Shown piece after piece: positions 37,001-45,328 of a stretch of 64,000 nt of DNA. The stretch is from an uncultured Prevotellaceae bacterium. Its GTDB lineage: Bacteria > Bacteroidota > Bacteroidia > Bacteroidales > Bacteroidaceae. The stretch lies in NCBI GenBank assembly GCA_902778535.1, contig CACYYG010000001.1:1-64000 (forward strand). The letters run 5' to 3'. A program made the translations under genes and the position numbers. Every line of letters starts with the position of its first letter. The first letter of the stretch is position 1. Under the pieces are notes generated by a model. The model saw only the letters and a program-made list of their open reading frames with translations, did no database searches and was not told the DNA's origin.

Positions 37001-37699
37001 ATGAGAATTCTTATTGTAGACGACGAACAGGATATCTGCGAGATACTGCAATATAACCTGGAGACGGAAGGGTTTGAAGTTGTGACGGCTAATTCGGCAG
37101 AAGAGGCGCTCCTGCTTCCTCTGAATGAGTTTTCACTGATTCTGCTGGATGTGATGATGGGCGAGATGTCGGGGTTCCAGATGGCACGGCAACTGAAGGA
37201 CAGTCCTGTTACGGCGCAAATTCCCATCATCTTCATCACGGCACTCGATGGCGAGGACAATCTGGTGAAGGGACTGAACATCGGCGCAGACGACTATATT
37301 GCCAAGCCGCTGAGCATGAAGGAAGTGAAGGCCAGAGTCAGGGCAGTGCTCAGACGCACCGCTAAGGCCTTGCCCCAACAAGGAGCCACGCCTATAACAA
37401 CGTCTGACAACAGGATTTGCTATGAAGGCATCACACTCGACTTGAACGCGAAAACCGTCACCCTCGATGGCGAGGAACTGATATGCACGAAACTGGAGTT
37501 CGAACTGTTGTCGTTTTTCCTCCAGCACGCCGGCATGGTGTTTTCGCGGGAGGAACTGCTGAAGTATTGCTGGCCGCAGGATGTATTGGTGCTCGGCCGC
37601 ACGGTGGACGTGAACATCACCCGGCTGCGCAAGAAGATTGGCCGTTATGGCAAACAGATTAAGACACGTGTAGGCTATGGCTACTACTTTACGGAGTAA
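37001..37699 (+). CDS. OmpR/PhoB-family response regulator
   Basis: 232 residues. Receiver domain 1-118: acidic pocket IVDDEQD, phosphoacceptor Asp in LLDVMMGEMSG (about residue 50), Thr/Lys in FITALDG and IAKPLSM. C-terminal winged helix 135-230 with LEFELLSFFLQHAGMVFSRE and VLGRTVDVNITRLRKKIG. The receiver resembles PhoB more than RprY. It overlaps its histidine kinase by 23 nt. Confidence 0.93.
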   Translation: MRILIVDDEQDICEILQYNLETEGFEVVTANSAEEALLLPLNEFSLILLDVMMGEMSGFQMARQLKDSPVTAQIPIIFITALDGEDNLVKGLNIGADDYIAKPLSMKEVKARVRAVLRRTAKALPQQGATPITTSDNRICYEGITLDLNAKTVTLDGEELICTKLEFELLSFFLQHAGMVFSREELLKYCWPQDVLVLGRTVDVNITRLRKKIGRYGKQIKTRVGYGYYFTE

Positions 37700-39122
37700 A
37701 TCCTTTCAGCGCAATCTGTTGCTGAGCATCGGTGGCGTGTTTGTGCTCTTTGCCATCTGCTTCAGCTTCTATCAGTATCAGCGCGAGAAGGAGTATAAGA
37801 TAGACATCCTTCACTCGCGGCTGCAGATGTACAACTACGAGATGGTACAGACGCTGGGCGACGACAGTCTGACCAACAGCCGGCTGTTTCGCGACTATGT
37901 AGGGCGGCACAGCATGGAAGGCCTTCGCGTGTCTGTCATAGACAAGAACGGGCGTGTCCTCCTTGACAGCTACGATGCCCAGGTGGACTCGCTGGGCAAC
38001 CACCTGCAACGAACGGAAATACAACAGGCATTGCGCGACGGCAACGGCTACGACATCAAGCGCCTGTCGCAGTCCACCCACGAGACCTACTTCTACTCCG
38101 CCACCCGCTTCGGCCATGTCATCGTGCGTACGGCCGTGCCCTATTCTGCCGAGTTGACGCGCTCGCTCCAGGCCGACAGCACTTACATTTATTATGCCGT
38201 GGCCCTGACCCTGCTCTTGGGAGTCGTGCTCTACTACATCACCCACCGCATCAGTCGTCATATTGGTTATCTGCGCGAGTTTGCCATGAAGGCCGAAGAG
38301 GGCGAGGAACTGGACCACGAACTGGAGCGACGCCTGCCCGATGACGAGCTGGGCGACATCAGCCACACCATCATCATGCTCTACTGGAAGCTGCGTCATT
38401 CCGAGGAGGACAAGGTGCGCATCAAGCGCCAGCTCACGCAGAATGCCGCCCACGAGCTGAAGACGCCTGCCGCCAGCATTCACGGTTTTTTGGAGAGCAT
38501 ACTCGACCATCCCGACATGCCCGAGGACAAGAAGAAACATTTTCTGGAGCGTTGCTATGCCCAAAGTGAGCGTATGAGCAAACTGCTGCAAGACATGAGC
38601 GCCCTGGCCAAGCTCGACGAGATGGACGACAGCCACTCGAAAGCCCGTCAGGAATACCGTCAAGTCAATGTCCTGCAAGTCATCCAGAGTGCCCTCGACG
38701 ACACCGCCCTTCAACTCCATGACAAGGGCATCACCCCGTCGCTCCAGTTGCCCCGACATATAGAAGTGCTCGGCGACGCCAGCCTGATATACAGCATCTT
38801 CCGCAACCTCATCGACAATACCATCGCCTATGCCACAGGTGCCTCGCGCCTCGCTATTGTATGCAAAGAGACGGAGTCTGAAGGCCGCCATTTCTACGAG
38901 TTCCTGGTCAGCGACAACGGTCCTGGCGTAGAACCGCAGCACCTCGACCACCTCTTCGAGCGCTTCTACCGCATCGACAAGGGCCGCTCGCGCAAGCTCG
39001 GCGGCACCGGACTCGGCCTCGCCATCGTGAAAAACGCCGTTGCCGTCCACAGAGGAACAGCCACCGCACAACTCACTCCCGGCGGAGGACTCACCATTCG
39101 CTTCACCCTCGCAAGGTTTTAA
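37677..39122 (+). CDS. Sensor histidine kinase
   Basis: 481 residues: membrane helix about 14-33, periplasmic sensor region to about 165, second helix (YIYYAVALTLLLGVVLYYI), HAMP-like linker, phosphoacceptor helix NAAHELKTPAASIHGFLES with the His near residue 260, and ATPase domain with N box FRNLIDNTIAYA, SDNGPGVEP, and GGTGLGLAIVKNAVA. It partners the PhoB-like regulator encoded by the overlapping gene. The signal is unknown. A Na/Pi cotransporter gene 2 kb away makes phosphate one candidate, but nothing else supports that. Confidence 0.93.
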   Translation: MATTLRSKSFQRNLLLSIGGVFVLFAICFSFYQYQREKEYKIDILHSRLQMYNYEMVQTLGDDSLTNSRLFRDYVGRHSMEGLRVSVIDKNGRVLLDSYDAQVDSLGNHLQRTEIQQALRDGNGYDIKRLSQSTHETYFYSATRFGHVIVRTAVPYSAELTRSLQADSTYIYYAVALTLLLGVVLYYITHRISRHIGYLREFAMKAEEGEELDHELERRLPDDELGDISHTIIMLYWKLRHSEEDKVRIKRQLTQNAAHELKTPAASIHGFLESILDHPDMPEDKKKHFLERCYAQSERMSKLLQDMSALAKLDEMDDSHSKARQEYRQVNVLQVIQSALDDTALQLHDKGITPSLQLPRHIEVLGDASLIYSIFRNLIDNTIAYATGASRLAIVCKETESEGRHFYEFLVSDNGPGVEPQHLDHLFERFYRIDKGRSRKLGGTGLGLAIVKNAVAVHRGTATAQLTPGGGLTIRFTLARF

Positions 39123-39243
39123 AGGAACCACCCCGTCCACCTACAACAATAACCGACGGCAGAAACACGATAAGGTACAAGATTCGGGAGTCTGCTTTGG
39201 CAAATCAATGGCAATCTCCCAATTATTGGTGCTATTTGATTGG

Positions 39244-39459
39244 TTATTTTGCTAAAAATTCAAACGGTGGAAAACGGAACGTTTCTGCCAGCGAATCGAT
39301 GCTTGGTGACAGAACGGACAATATCAGTTCCCAAGTTTTCAACTCTGACCACATACGATCATCTTCTTCGTTGCTGAAATTAGGGCAACCATAACGAGCA
39401 CTTTGGGGTATATTATTCAGATATTCTTTCTTCTCTTTAATCCAATTCTGTATAGCTGA
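39244..39459 (-). pseudogene. Open 71-codon extension in frame with the deiminase stop
   Basis: Directly after the deiminase TAA (39462-39460) the same frame stays open for 71 codons to a TAA at 39244. The translation (SAIQNWIKEKKEYL, NEEDDRMWSELKTWELILSV, FRFPPFEFLAK) looks like real protein, with no start except one internal Met. It may be the end of a broken gene or a read-through tail. The rest of the 39123-39459 gap holds nothing recognisable. Confidence 0.35.
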
Positions 39460-40437
39460 TTATTCTGTATGAGATGGAAGGCAAATCGGACTGTCAACGA
39501 ATCTTTTTAGTGGAATAAAAACTGTGTCCGATAGTCTGTCATCCCCATATTGCTCGAACACCATTTTCGTATTCGTCATATACTCATGAAGTCTTACAGG
39601 CACTGTGCCATTGTCCTTCACGTTCCACGAGATGCAGTTCAAAGCCCCGCCTCGCCTTACAGCCTCTACAGATGGAATGCCAATGACCTCACAATCGGGA
39701 AACCAACTGCCGATTTGTTCAAGTGCCTGTTCGTCCTCCTCAATTCCCAACTGTGGCACCATAATAAGCCGCTCTGTCTGGAGGAAGTTGATGTATGCCC
39801 AACTGCGCATATGCTTCCGCTTTGACTTGTATTTCAAGTGAACGACCTCAAATCTCTTTTCCAGTCGTTTCGTCATTTCACGGGCTATTCCAGGTTCGAA
39901 GATCTCGTAGTTTGTCATTAGCACGCGCCCTTCGCCTGCATAATGTACCACCCCATCACTATGCCCATAAATTTCATCCTTATCCCAAGGCAGAAAGATG
40001 ATGTCGCATTTGAACTTGTCTCGCAGAATGCTTTCCACCTCGTAACGGCTCTTAGTCTGATTCTCAGCGAAAACCTTCTCCGTCATAACTATTGCATCGC
40101 CACACTTGACCACGTTGCCACCATCAATGACCAAATCCGTGTCCGTCATCCCATATTCTAATTCAGCACATAGTTGATAGCCATCGCAACATAGATATTT
40201 TTGATAGCGCTTGTCGTTCGCCAAATAATCGGGATGGAAATGAAAACTTACGAAGTTATCATCGGCAATCTGAATGGGCATATAGTCGCGGCACCAGATA
40301 TAATTAGGGTTTCTTAGCATCCCATGGCGAATGTTCCGCGTTGTGAGCGCATTGTGGATGCTTGCCCAAAGTTTGGGGCAAACTTCACCCAAATTTGCTG
40401 CAAAGTATATTTTGTTGGTCTGATTGTCGGTTATCAT
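39460..40437 (-). CDS. Agmatine/peptidyl-arginine deiminase family protein
   Basis: 325 residues of the guanidine-modifying fold. Catalytic residues expected for the family are all visible: WCRDYMP (about 48), IDGGN (104), GHSDG with His159 and Asp161, and RGGALNCISW with the nucleophile Cys268. Family members convert agmatine or C-terminal arginine to citrulline-type products plus ammonia. No signal peptide, so it is cytosolic and closer to agmatine deiminase than to the secreted P. gingivalis enzyme. A+T-richer than neighbours. The second gene of the pair (40444) lies 6 nt upstream. Confidence 0.88.
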   Translation of the reverse strand: MITDNQTNKIYFAANLGEVCPKLWASIHNALTTRNIRHGMLRNPNYIWCRDYMPIQIADDNFVSFHFHPDYLANDKRYQKYLCCDGYQLCAELEYGMTDTDLVIDGGNVVKCGDAIVMTEKVFAENQTKSRYEVESILRDKFKCDIIFLPWDKDEIYGHSDGVVHYAGEGRVLMTNYEIFEPGIAREMTKRLEKRFEVVHLKYKSKRKHMRSWAYINFLQTERLIMVPQLGIEEDEQALEQIGSWFPDCEVIGIPSVEAVRRGGALNCISWNVKDNGTVPVRLHEYMTNTKMVFEQYGDDRLSDTVFIPLKRFVDSPICLPSHTE

Positions 40438-40443
40438 TTGCCT

Positions 40444-41001
40444 CTACTTTTTCCAAGGGTTTGCTGTATACTTCGATAGTCCTTTCAAGTCTATGTCATC
40501 AACATAATAACGATACAAAGCATCTTTGTAATTGCCATTAACTTTATAACGCTGAGTAGTCTTTATGTTACCTTTGATGTTTCCATCCTCATTCAACTCG
40601 ATGAAGGGATATAACGTATTAGGCTCTAATGCTTCTTCATCGAATAGTTCCCATAGGCATTTCTCTGGCCCAAATGTAGCATCGCCATTTTCAACATCAA
40701 CAATGCTCCTTATAAGTATTCCACCATAAAACCCATTCTTCTCATTGCTGTTCAAAGTTATGTCAACACCATGATGTACAAACCAGCGTCCAGCACTTTC
40801 TGTCCGTTTATAGGTTATGTTATCTTTATGATGTGTATTATAGAAGTAAAATTCAATCTCAATCATTCGGAACTTTCTATTTCCTTTTATAATATAACAC
40901 TTTCTCAACAGTATGTCAGCTATGGTTTGAAATGTACTCACAATCTGATCTTTAGACGAACTTGCATCTAATGCCTTTAAAAACCGTTTTAAATTCTCCA
41001 T
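40444..41001 (-). CDS. Hypothetical protein, co-transcribed with the deiminase
   Basis: 185 residues, no signal peptide. N-terminal helix MENLKRFLKALDASSSKDQI, then beta-rich segments (KFRMIEIEFYFYNTHHKD, GRWFVHHGVDITLNSNEKN, FYGGILIRSIVDVENG) and KYTANPWKK at the end. I do not recognise the family; the GRWFVHHGVD and GGILIRS blocks look like conserved core strands. The ATG at 41001 is chosen; the longer reading has an implausible start. The 6-nt gap to the deiminase gene means one transcript. Confidence 0.7.
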   Translation of the reverse strand: MENLKRFLKALDASSSKDQIVSTFQTIADILLRKCYIIKGNRKFRMIEIEFYFYNTHHKDNITYKRTESAGRWFVHHGVDITLNSNEKNGFYGGILIRSIVDVENGDATFGPEKCLWELFDEEALEPNTLYPFIELNEDGNIKGNIKTTQRYKVNGNYKDALYRYYVDDIDLKGLSKYTANPWKK

Positions 41002-41199
41002 AATCACATTTATAGTATTTGAATAAAAAATCAAGACAAAGCTATAAAAAGGATGTGGAACTACCAAACTTTTGTGGCAGTTTTTGATGCTTTGATTGCA
41101 AAATCACAAATGATTATTCAAGTTCAGCAAACTAACTTTGAAAATCGCAGAAGATGTGGCAGATTTGTTCTCTTAATCGCTTTCAGCATACGAAACGTG

Positions 41200-42903
41200 T
41201 TAACCCTGTCCATTCCGCTCCATGTCCTCAAAGTCGTTGTTCAGGCCCTTGCCGGCCTGCACGACGTTCATGACATAGTCGCCGAGCTTCTCGCACTCGG
41301 AGATGAAGTCGACATAGAAGACGCCGAGCTGATAGCTGTAGAGACCGGAGTTGACGTCGTGCAAGTTCTGGTTCTTCAGCTGCGTGCGGTAGTTGTTGAT
41401 CTCGTGCTCGATGTTGTACGAGGTGGTCGGACGGGCAACGGGTGCGGCGATTCGCTTCTGCATCTCGGTGAGCGCTCCCTCCACGAGTCCCATCATCGTA
41501 TACATGTGCTGCATCTGCTCCGGCGTAAAGGCATCGTGACAGTTCAGGCGGTGTCGGTTCAGCGTGCGGCCGAGGTTGTACACCGAGTCGCCGATGCTCT
41601 CAAGTTCCGAAATCTGGCGCAGCATCTTCTGAATCTGCGTCTTCGAAGCGTCCGACAGACGGCCCTCGCTCACCTTGTTCAGGTAGGCGGCAATCTCCAT
41701 CTCCATCGAGTCGGTGATGTTCTCGTATTTCTCAATGCGCGAGAAAGTCTTGTTGAAGGTTATCTCGTCGTCTGTCTTCATCAGGTCGGTGACGAAGCCG
41801 AACATCCTGTGGCAGCGCTCTGCAAAGTTCTGAATCTCCTTCTGAGCCTCTATAATGCTGAGCTCGGCCGTTGAGAGCAGACCGCCGGAGATGAACTTCA
41901 GGCGGTGATCCTCGTCCTGATCCTTCATCGGCAGCACACGACACACGAGCATCTCTATCTGACGGACAAAGCCGATGAGCAGCAGCGTGTTGATGATGTT
42001 GAAGGCGCTATGGAAGGTTGAAAGCTTGTAGAGGTCGTTGCCACCGCCCATCACGCTGTCGACAAACCAGCTGACGGCATCGCAGGCAGGATAGAACACG
42101 ATGAGGAAAACCACGACACCGAACACATTGAAGAACATGTGGGCCAGGGCGGCACGGCGTGCCTGCGTGTTGGCGGTGAGCGAGGCCATGAAGGCCGTGA
42201 TGGTCGTACCGATGTTCTGACCCATTGCCAAGGCTGCAGCCTGCTCGAATCCGAAGCCGGGGATGTTCATGCCGAAGAGCATCAGCGTAATGGCCATCGT
42301 GGCAGCCGATGCCTGCACAATCATCGTCACCAGCGCACCCACGATGACGAACAGCAGAATGGTGAAGAACGAATCCTGTGGCACGTGAGCCAGCATGCCA
42401 GCCACCATATCGCCGATGTTCATTGCCGTCGCCGCATCCTGAAGGAAGGCCAGGCCCATGAACAGGAACGAGAAGCCGAAAATAAACTCACCGATACTCT
42501 TGCGATTGCCCTTGCCACTGAAAACGAGCGGCATGCCGACGGCGAGCAGGGGGATGGCAAAGGCCGCGATGTTCACCTTGAAGCCCACGGCCGAAATAAT
42601 CCACGCCGTCACCGTCGTACCGATATTGGCACCCATGATGACGCCTATCGACTGGCCGAGCGTCATCAGTCCGGCATTGACAAAACTCACCACCATCACC
42701 GTCGTAGCGCTCGACGACTGGATGAGTGCCGTAATCAAGATACCCGTCAGCACGCCCATCACGCGGTTCTTCGTCATGGCCGCCAGAATACTGCGCAGGC
42801 GATCGCCTGCAAACTTCTCCAGGCCCTCCGACATTGTCTTCATTCCGTAGAGAAACAATGCCAGCGAGCCTACAAGCGAGAAAATGTTGATAATCAAATC
42901 CAT
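41200..42903 (-). CDS. Na/Pi cotransporter family protein with PhoU-like domain
   Basis: 567 residues. Residues 1-330 hold two inverted Na_Pi_cotrans repeats with the QSSS signature (GILITALIQSSSATTVMVV) and its counterpart MIVQASAATMAITLML, and about eight membrane helices. The C-terminal 220 residues are PhoU-like helices in the cytosol (GGLLSTAELSIIEAQKEIQN, LRQISELESIGDSVYNL). The likely role is sodium-coupled phosphate uptake or efflux. Own promoter at 42926-42933. Confidence 0.92.
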   Translation of the reverse strand: MDLIINIFSLVGSLALFLYGMKTMSEGLEKFAGDRLRSILAAMTKNRVMGVLTGILITALIQSSSATTVMVVSFVNAGLMTLGQSIGVIMGANIGTTVTAWIISAVGFKVNIAAFAIPLLAVGMPLVFSGKGNRKSIGEFIFGFSFLFMGLAFLQDAATAMNIGDMVAGMLAHVPQDSFFTILLFVIVGALVTMIVQASAATMAITLMLFGMNIPGFGFEQAAALAMGQNIGTTITAFMASLTANTQARRAALAHMFFNVFGVVVFLIVFYPACDAVSWFVDSVMGGGNDLYKLSTFHSAFNIINTLLLIGFVRQIEMLVCRVLPMKDQDEDHRLKFISGGLLSTAELSIIEAQKEIQNFAERCHRMFGFVTDLMKTDDEITFNKTFSRIEKYENITDSMEMEIAAYLNKVSEGRLSDASKTQIQKMLRQISELESIGDSVYNLGRTLNRHRLNCHDAFTPEQMQHMYTMMGLVEGALTEMQKRIAAPVARPTTSYNIEHEINNYRTQLKNQNLHDVNSGLYSYQLGVFYVDFISECEKLGDYVMNVVQAGKGLNNDFEDMERNGQG

Positions 42904-42925
42904 TGCAATCTGTATTTACAGGTCG

Positions 42926-42933
42926 CAAAGGTA
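42926..42933 (-). promoter_or_regulatory. Promoter of the Na/Pi cotransporter gene
   Basis: Minus-strand TACCTTTG, 22 nt before the start codon. Confidence 0.7.
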
Positions 42934-43039
42934 TTGCAATTTTGTTACGTCACCGTTACACCGGTGTTACAATGTTGTTACAAGAAACGGCGTAACAATT
43001 CCGTCATGTGATTGAAACGTTTTTGTAATATCGTGATCA

Positions 43040-43047
43040 TATCTTTG
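43040..43047 (+). promoter_or_regulatory. Promoter of the 35-residue membrane protein
   Basis: TATCTTTG, 22 nt before the ATG at 43070. A TTTG lies at 43022-43025, closer than the usual 19 nt. Confidence 0.6.
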
Positions 43048-43069
43048 CAAACAAGAAACAATTTAGTTT

Positions 43070-43177
43070 ATGGAAAAAGAAAAAGCAGAAAAAATCATCT
43101 GGATTGTCGATTTGATTCGATTTGTCATCTTCGCATTGCTCCTTCTATTCCTCTTTGCAGTACTTGGAAAGGCTTAA
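43070..43177 (+). CDS. Small single-span membrane protein, 35 residues
   Basis: ATG to TAA encodes a charged N-terminus (MEKEKAEKII) and one membrane helix (VIFALLLLFLFAVLG). It has its own TATCTTTG promoter, which is why I take it as real in spite of its length. It sits between divergent Na/Pi cotransporter and convergent permease genes and overlaps the permease stop by 4 nt. Function unknown; small proteins of this shape often modulate membrane complexes. Confidence 0.6.
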   Translation: MEKEKAEKIIWIVDLIRFVIFALLLLFLFAVLGKA

Positions 43178-44406
43178 CGGCTCCGTCCCTTGAACGTATA
43201 TCCGATTCCTTCTACTGCCGAGCGGATGGCTTCTTCGGTAGCGGGGCCTTTGATGGTGAGGGTGTTGGCAGAAGCGCTGGCCTTGGCACTCTCGACGCCT
43301 GGCACATTCTCGACGGCACGAACAACGGCAGCCTCGCAATGGCTGCAATGCATGTCCTCGACACGGTAAACTGTAACATCCGGTTCCAACGGCTTTTTGG
43401 TGGTAAACTTGCTGAATAGTTTCATCATAAGAGCAAATACTATTAATAGGGTTAATATTGTAGCGCAAATAAGCTTAAACGGGCTGGGCAGAGCGGATGC
43501 ACTCATGCAGCAGGCACCCTGAGCGGAAATAGTGAAGTCGATGCCCGTAGCATTGAGAATCAGTCCGAAGAGAACGGCAAAGCCTACGATGGTCATCAGA
43601 TAGACCGAGGTGAAACGGCGCCCCATCGATTTATGGACTACGAGGATGGAGGCCAGATTGACTGCCGGGCCTGCCATCAGCATTACCAAGGCGGCTCCAG
43701 GCGAGAGTCCCTTCATCATCAACGCTGCAGCCACTGGGATGCTGCCCGTAGAGCAGATATACATCGGCACGGCAATGGCCAGAATGACCAGCATCTGCAA
43801 CAGCGGCTGACTGCCGAAGGAAAGGAAGAACTCGTCGGGCACCGCGACCTGAATCAATGCCGCCACGACAAGGCCGATGAGCAGCCGCAGGCCAATGTCG
43901 CGAATCATGTCATAATAGGCATACTTCACGACTCGCCATAGGCCGTTGCCACGCTCGGCCTGACATGAAGAAGCAGCATCCTCCGTTATATCATCCTCAC
44001 GAACCAGCCGGTTTACCAGCAGTCCGCCACAGATGCCCGTAATGAGTGCCGCCACAGGGCGGATAATGGCAAACCCCAGCCCCATCAGCGAGAATGTTGC
44101 CAAGATGGAGTCGATGCCAGTCTGCGGGGTGGCAATGAGAAACGAGGCGATGGCTCCCTTCGAAGCCTTCTCGTTCCTAAGTCCGATGGCCGTGGGGATA
44201 ACACCGCACGAACAGAGTGGCATGGGCACTCCCAGCAGCGCAGCCCATACGACGGACAACTTGTTGCTGCGCGAAAGATAATTGGCATAGAACTTCTGCG
44301 GCACAAACACATGCAGCACTCCTGCAATGAAGAATCCCAAAAGCAGATAGGGAGCCATCTCGCAGACAACGTTCAGAAACGATGTGAAGAAACTTTGTAA
44401 ATCCAT
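43174..44406 (-). CDS. ArsP/YraQ-type permease fused to a heavy-metal-associated domain
   Basis: 410 residues. Residues 1-320 are a permease of the ArsP/DUF318 family with eight to ten helices, GVPMPLCSCGVIPTAIGLR carrying the conserved Cys pair and CSTGSIPVAAALMMKGLSPG the second conserved half. Residues about 345-410 are an HMA domain, with metal site MHCSHCEAAV. The family moves organoarsenicals or other thiophilic solutes outwards; the fused HMA suggests binding of a soft metal, and the exact substrate is unknown. The ATG at 44406 lies only 9 nt from the promoter element. Confidence 0.9.
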   Translation of the reverse strand: MDLQSFFTSFLNVVCEMAPYLLLGFFIAGVLHVFVPQKFYANYLSRSNKLSVVWAALLGVPMPLCSCGVIPTAIGLRNEKASKGAIASFLIATPQTGIDSILATFSLMGLGFAIIRPVAALITGICGGLLVNRLVREDDITEDAASSCQAERGNGLWRVVKYAYYDMIRDIGLRLLIGLVVAALIQVAVPDEFFLSFGSQPLLQMLVILAIAVPMYICSTGSIPVAAALMMKGLSPGAALVMLMAGPAVNLASILVVHKSMGRRFTSVYLMTIVGFAVLFGLILNATGIDFTISAQGACCMSASALPSPFKLICATILTLLIVFALMMKLFSKFTTKKPLEPDVTVYRVEDMHCSHCEAAVVRAVENVPGVESAKASASANTLTIKGPATEEAIRSAVEGIGYTFKGRSR

Positions 44407-44415
44407 AACCGACGG

Positions 44416-44423
44416 CAAAGGTA
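44416..44423 (-). promoter_or_regulatory. Promoter of the permease-HMA gene
   Basis: Minus-strand TACCTTTG ending 9 nt before the ATG, so the mRNA is nearly leaderless. Confidence 0.65.
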
Positions 44424-44528
44424 CAACATTTCTTTGAAATATTATCGCCATTTGAGTATAATATTATACAACTTTCCTTGGTTGTTGACATAAAATGCTA
44501 TGCGATTTGTTAACAAAAGAAAATTTTA

Positions 44529-44594
44529 GTAACCCACGTGGTTACTGTCAGTAACCCGCGTGGTTACAGTCAGTAACCCACGTGGTTACTGTTT
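44529..44594. repeat. Tandem array of three 22-bp palindromic units, locus 1
   Basis: Three units at 44529, 44551 and 44573 of the form GTAACCCACGTGGTTACTGTCA, with one (CCCGCG for CCCACG) variant. Each is a dyad GTAACC/GGTTAC around CACGTG. The same unit recurs at 62859-62942. The region 44595-44830 beyond holds no supported gene. Confidence 0.9.
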
Positions 44595-44830
44595 TAATCC
44601 AAAGCGACATTTTTGGTCTGAACAACGCATTGAGTTCTTTCTGCCTGCAACGTCGATCAGCGGCAGAGCCGAGCGGCGTCGCAGACAACAAATAAGTAAA
44701 TCTGAATCAGTTGAGGTCAATCAGCCAATGAGATTTCTGACAGGATGTCTAAACGTTTCCATGAAACATCTTAGTAACGAATAAAAAAAGTATTTGATTC
44801 ATTACTGATTCAACCAACTCCCAAAAAGAA

Positions 44831-44868
44831 AGCTAACTACCTGGTTCCCCAGATAGTTAGCTCTTTTT
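44831..44868. terminator. Terminator at the left flank of the tRNA-Pro element
   Basis: AGCTAACTA (44831-44839) pairs with TAGTTAGCT (44854-44862), T-runs in both directions. It was probably the terminator of the tRNA-Pro gene before the element was inserted. Confidence 0.7.
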
Positions 44869-44870
44869 CA

Positions 44871-44942
44871 GTCGGGATTACTGGACTCGAACCAGCGACC
44901 TCGCGCCCCCCAGAAGGTAATACGTATGCGCTAAATCCCGAT
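44871..44942 (-). other. att duplication: damaged copy of tRNA-Pro at the left end of the element
   Basis: 44871-44914 is identical over 44 bp to 55005-55048, covering the tRNA from the anticodon loop to the discriminator base. After it, AAGGTAATACGT (44914-44925) replaces the D-loop and anticodon-stem region, and the sequence then returns to the tRNA 5' end (CGGGATTTAGCGCA read on the minus strand). No CCA is encoded. It cannot fold as a tRNA. Confidence 0.85.
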
Positions 44943-44989
44943 GAAAATCAGTTGATTACATCTTATTGTTCTCTCATGGGTGACTCCTT

Positions 44990-44998
44990 GGTTGACTT
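44990..44998 (+). promoter_or_regulatory. Possible integrase arm-type site, left end
   Basis: GGTTGACTT, 75 bp inside the left att copy. The same 9-mer occurs twice just inside the right end (54888 and 54900). Confidence 0.4.
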
Positions 44999-45000
44999 TA

Positions 45001-45328
45001 GTCTCCCTTCTGATTAAACATTACAGTATTTCAATTCTCGCTTTGATTCCTTGGAATCGGTTGTAAAGTTACTAAGAATAATTCAGAAAAACGCAGATTT
45101 AGTCTTAATTTTTGTTATCAGCCAGATTTAATTTCAGTATCTTCACTTGTGATATATCTTTAATTCCTATGTAAAAAGTATCGAGTAAAAGTGTCTCTAT
45201 AATTGATTTTTTTGTCTGGAGCAACTTTTTTAAAAAGGAGTATATAAAACTATTATTTCTCAGAAAATGTCACCTAACATGGAATATCCAATAGAAGTGG
45301 GTCTAAAGTCCGATTTTTCACATATAGC
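45001..45328. other. Gene-free left end of the element
   Basis: About 330 bp, A+T-rich, no supported ORF or promoter. Probably attachment-site flank. Confidence 0.4.

Noticed and set aside
37689-39140. 483-codon ORF antisense to the histidine kinase
   Set aside because: The kinase has all expected motifs; the antisense frame is a composition effect.
44529-44594. Regular 22-bp repeats that could be taken for a CRISPR array
   Set aside because: Units abut without spacers, are palindromic, number only three and four, and no cas genes are present.
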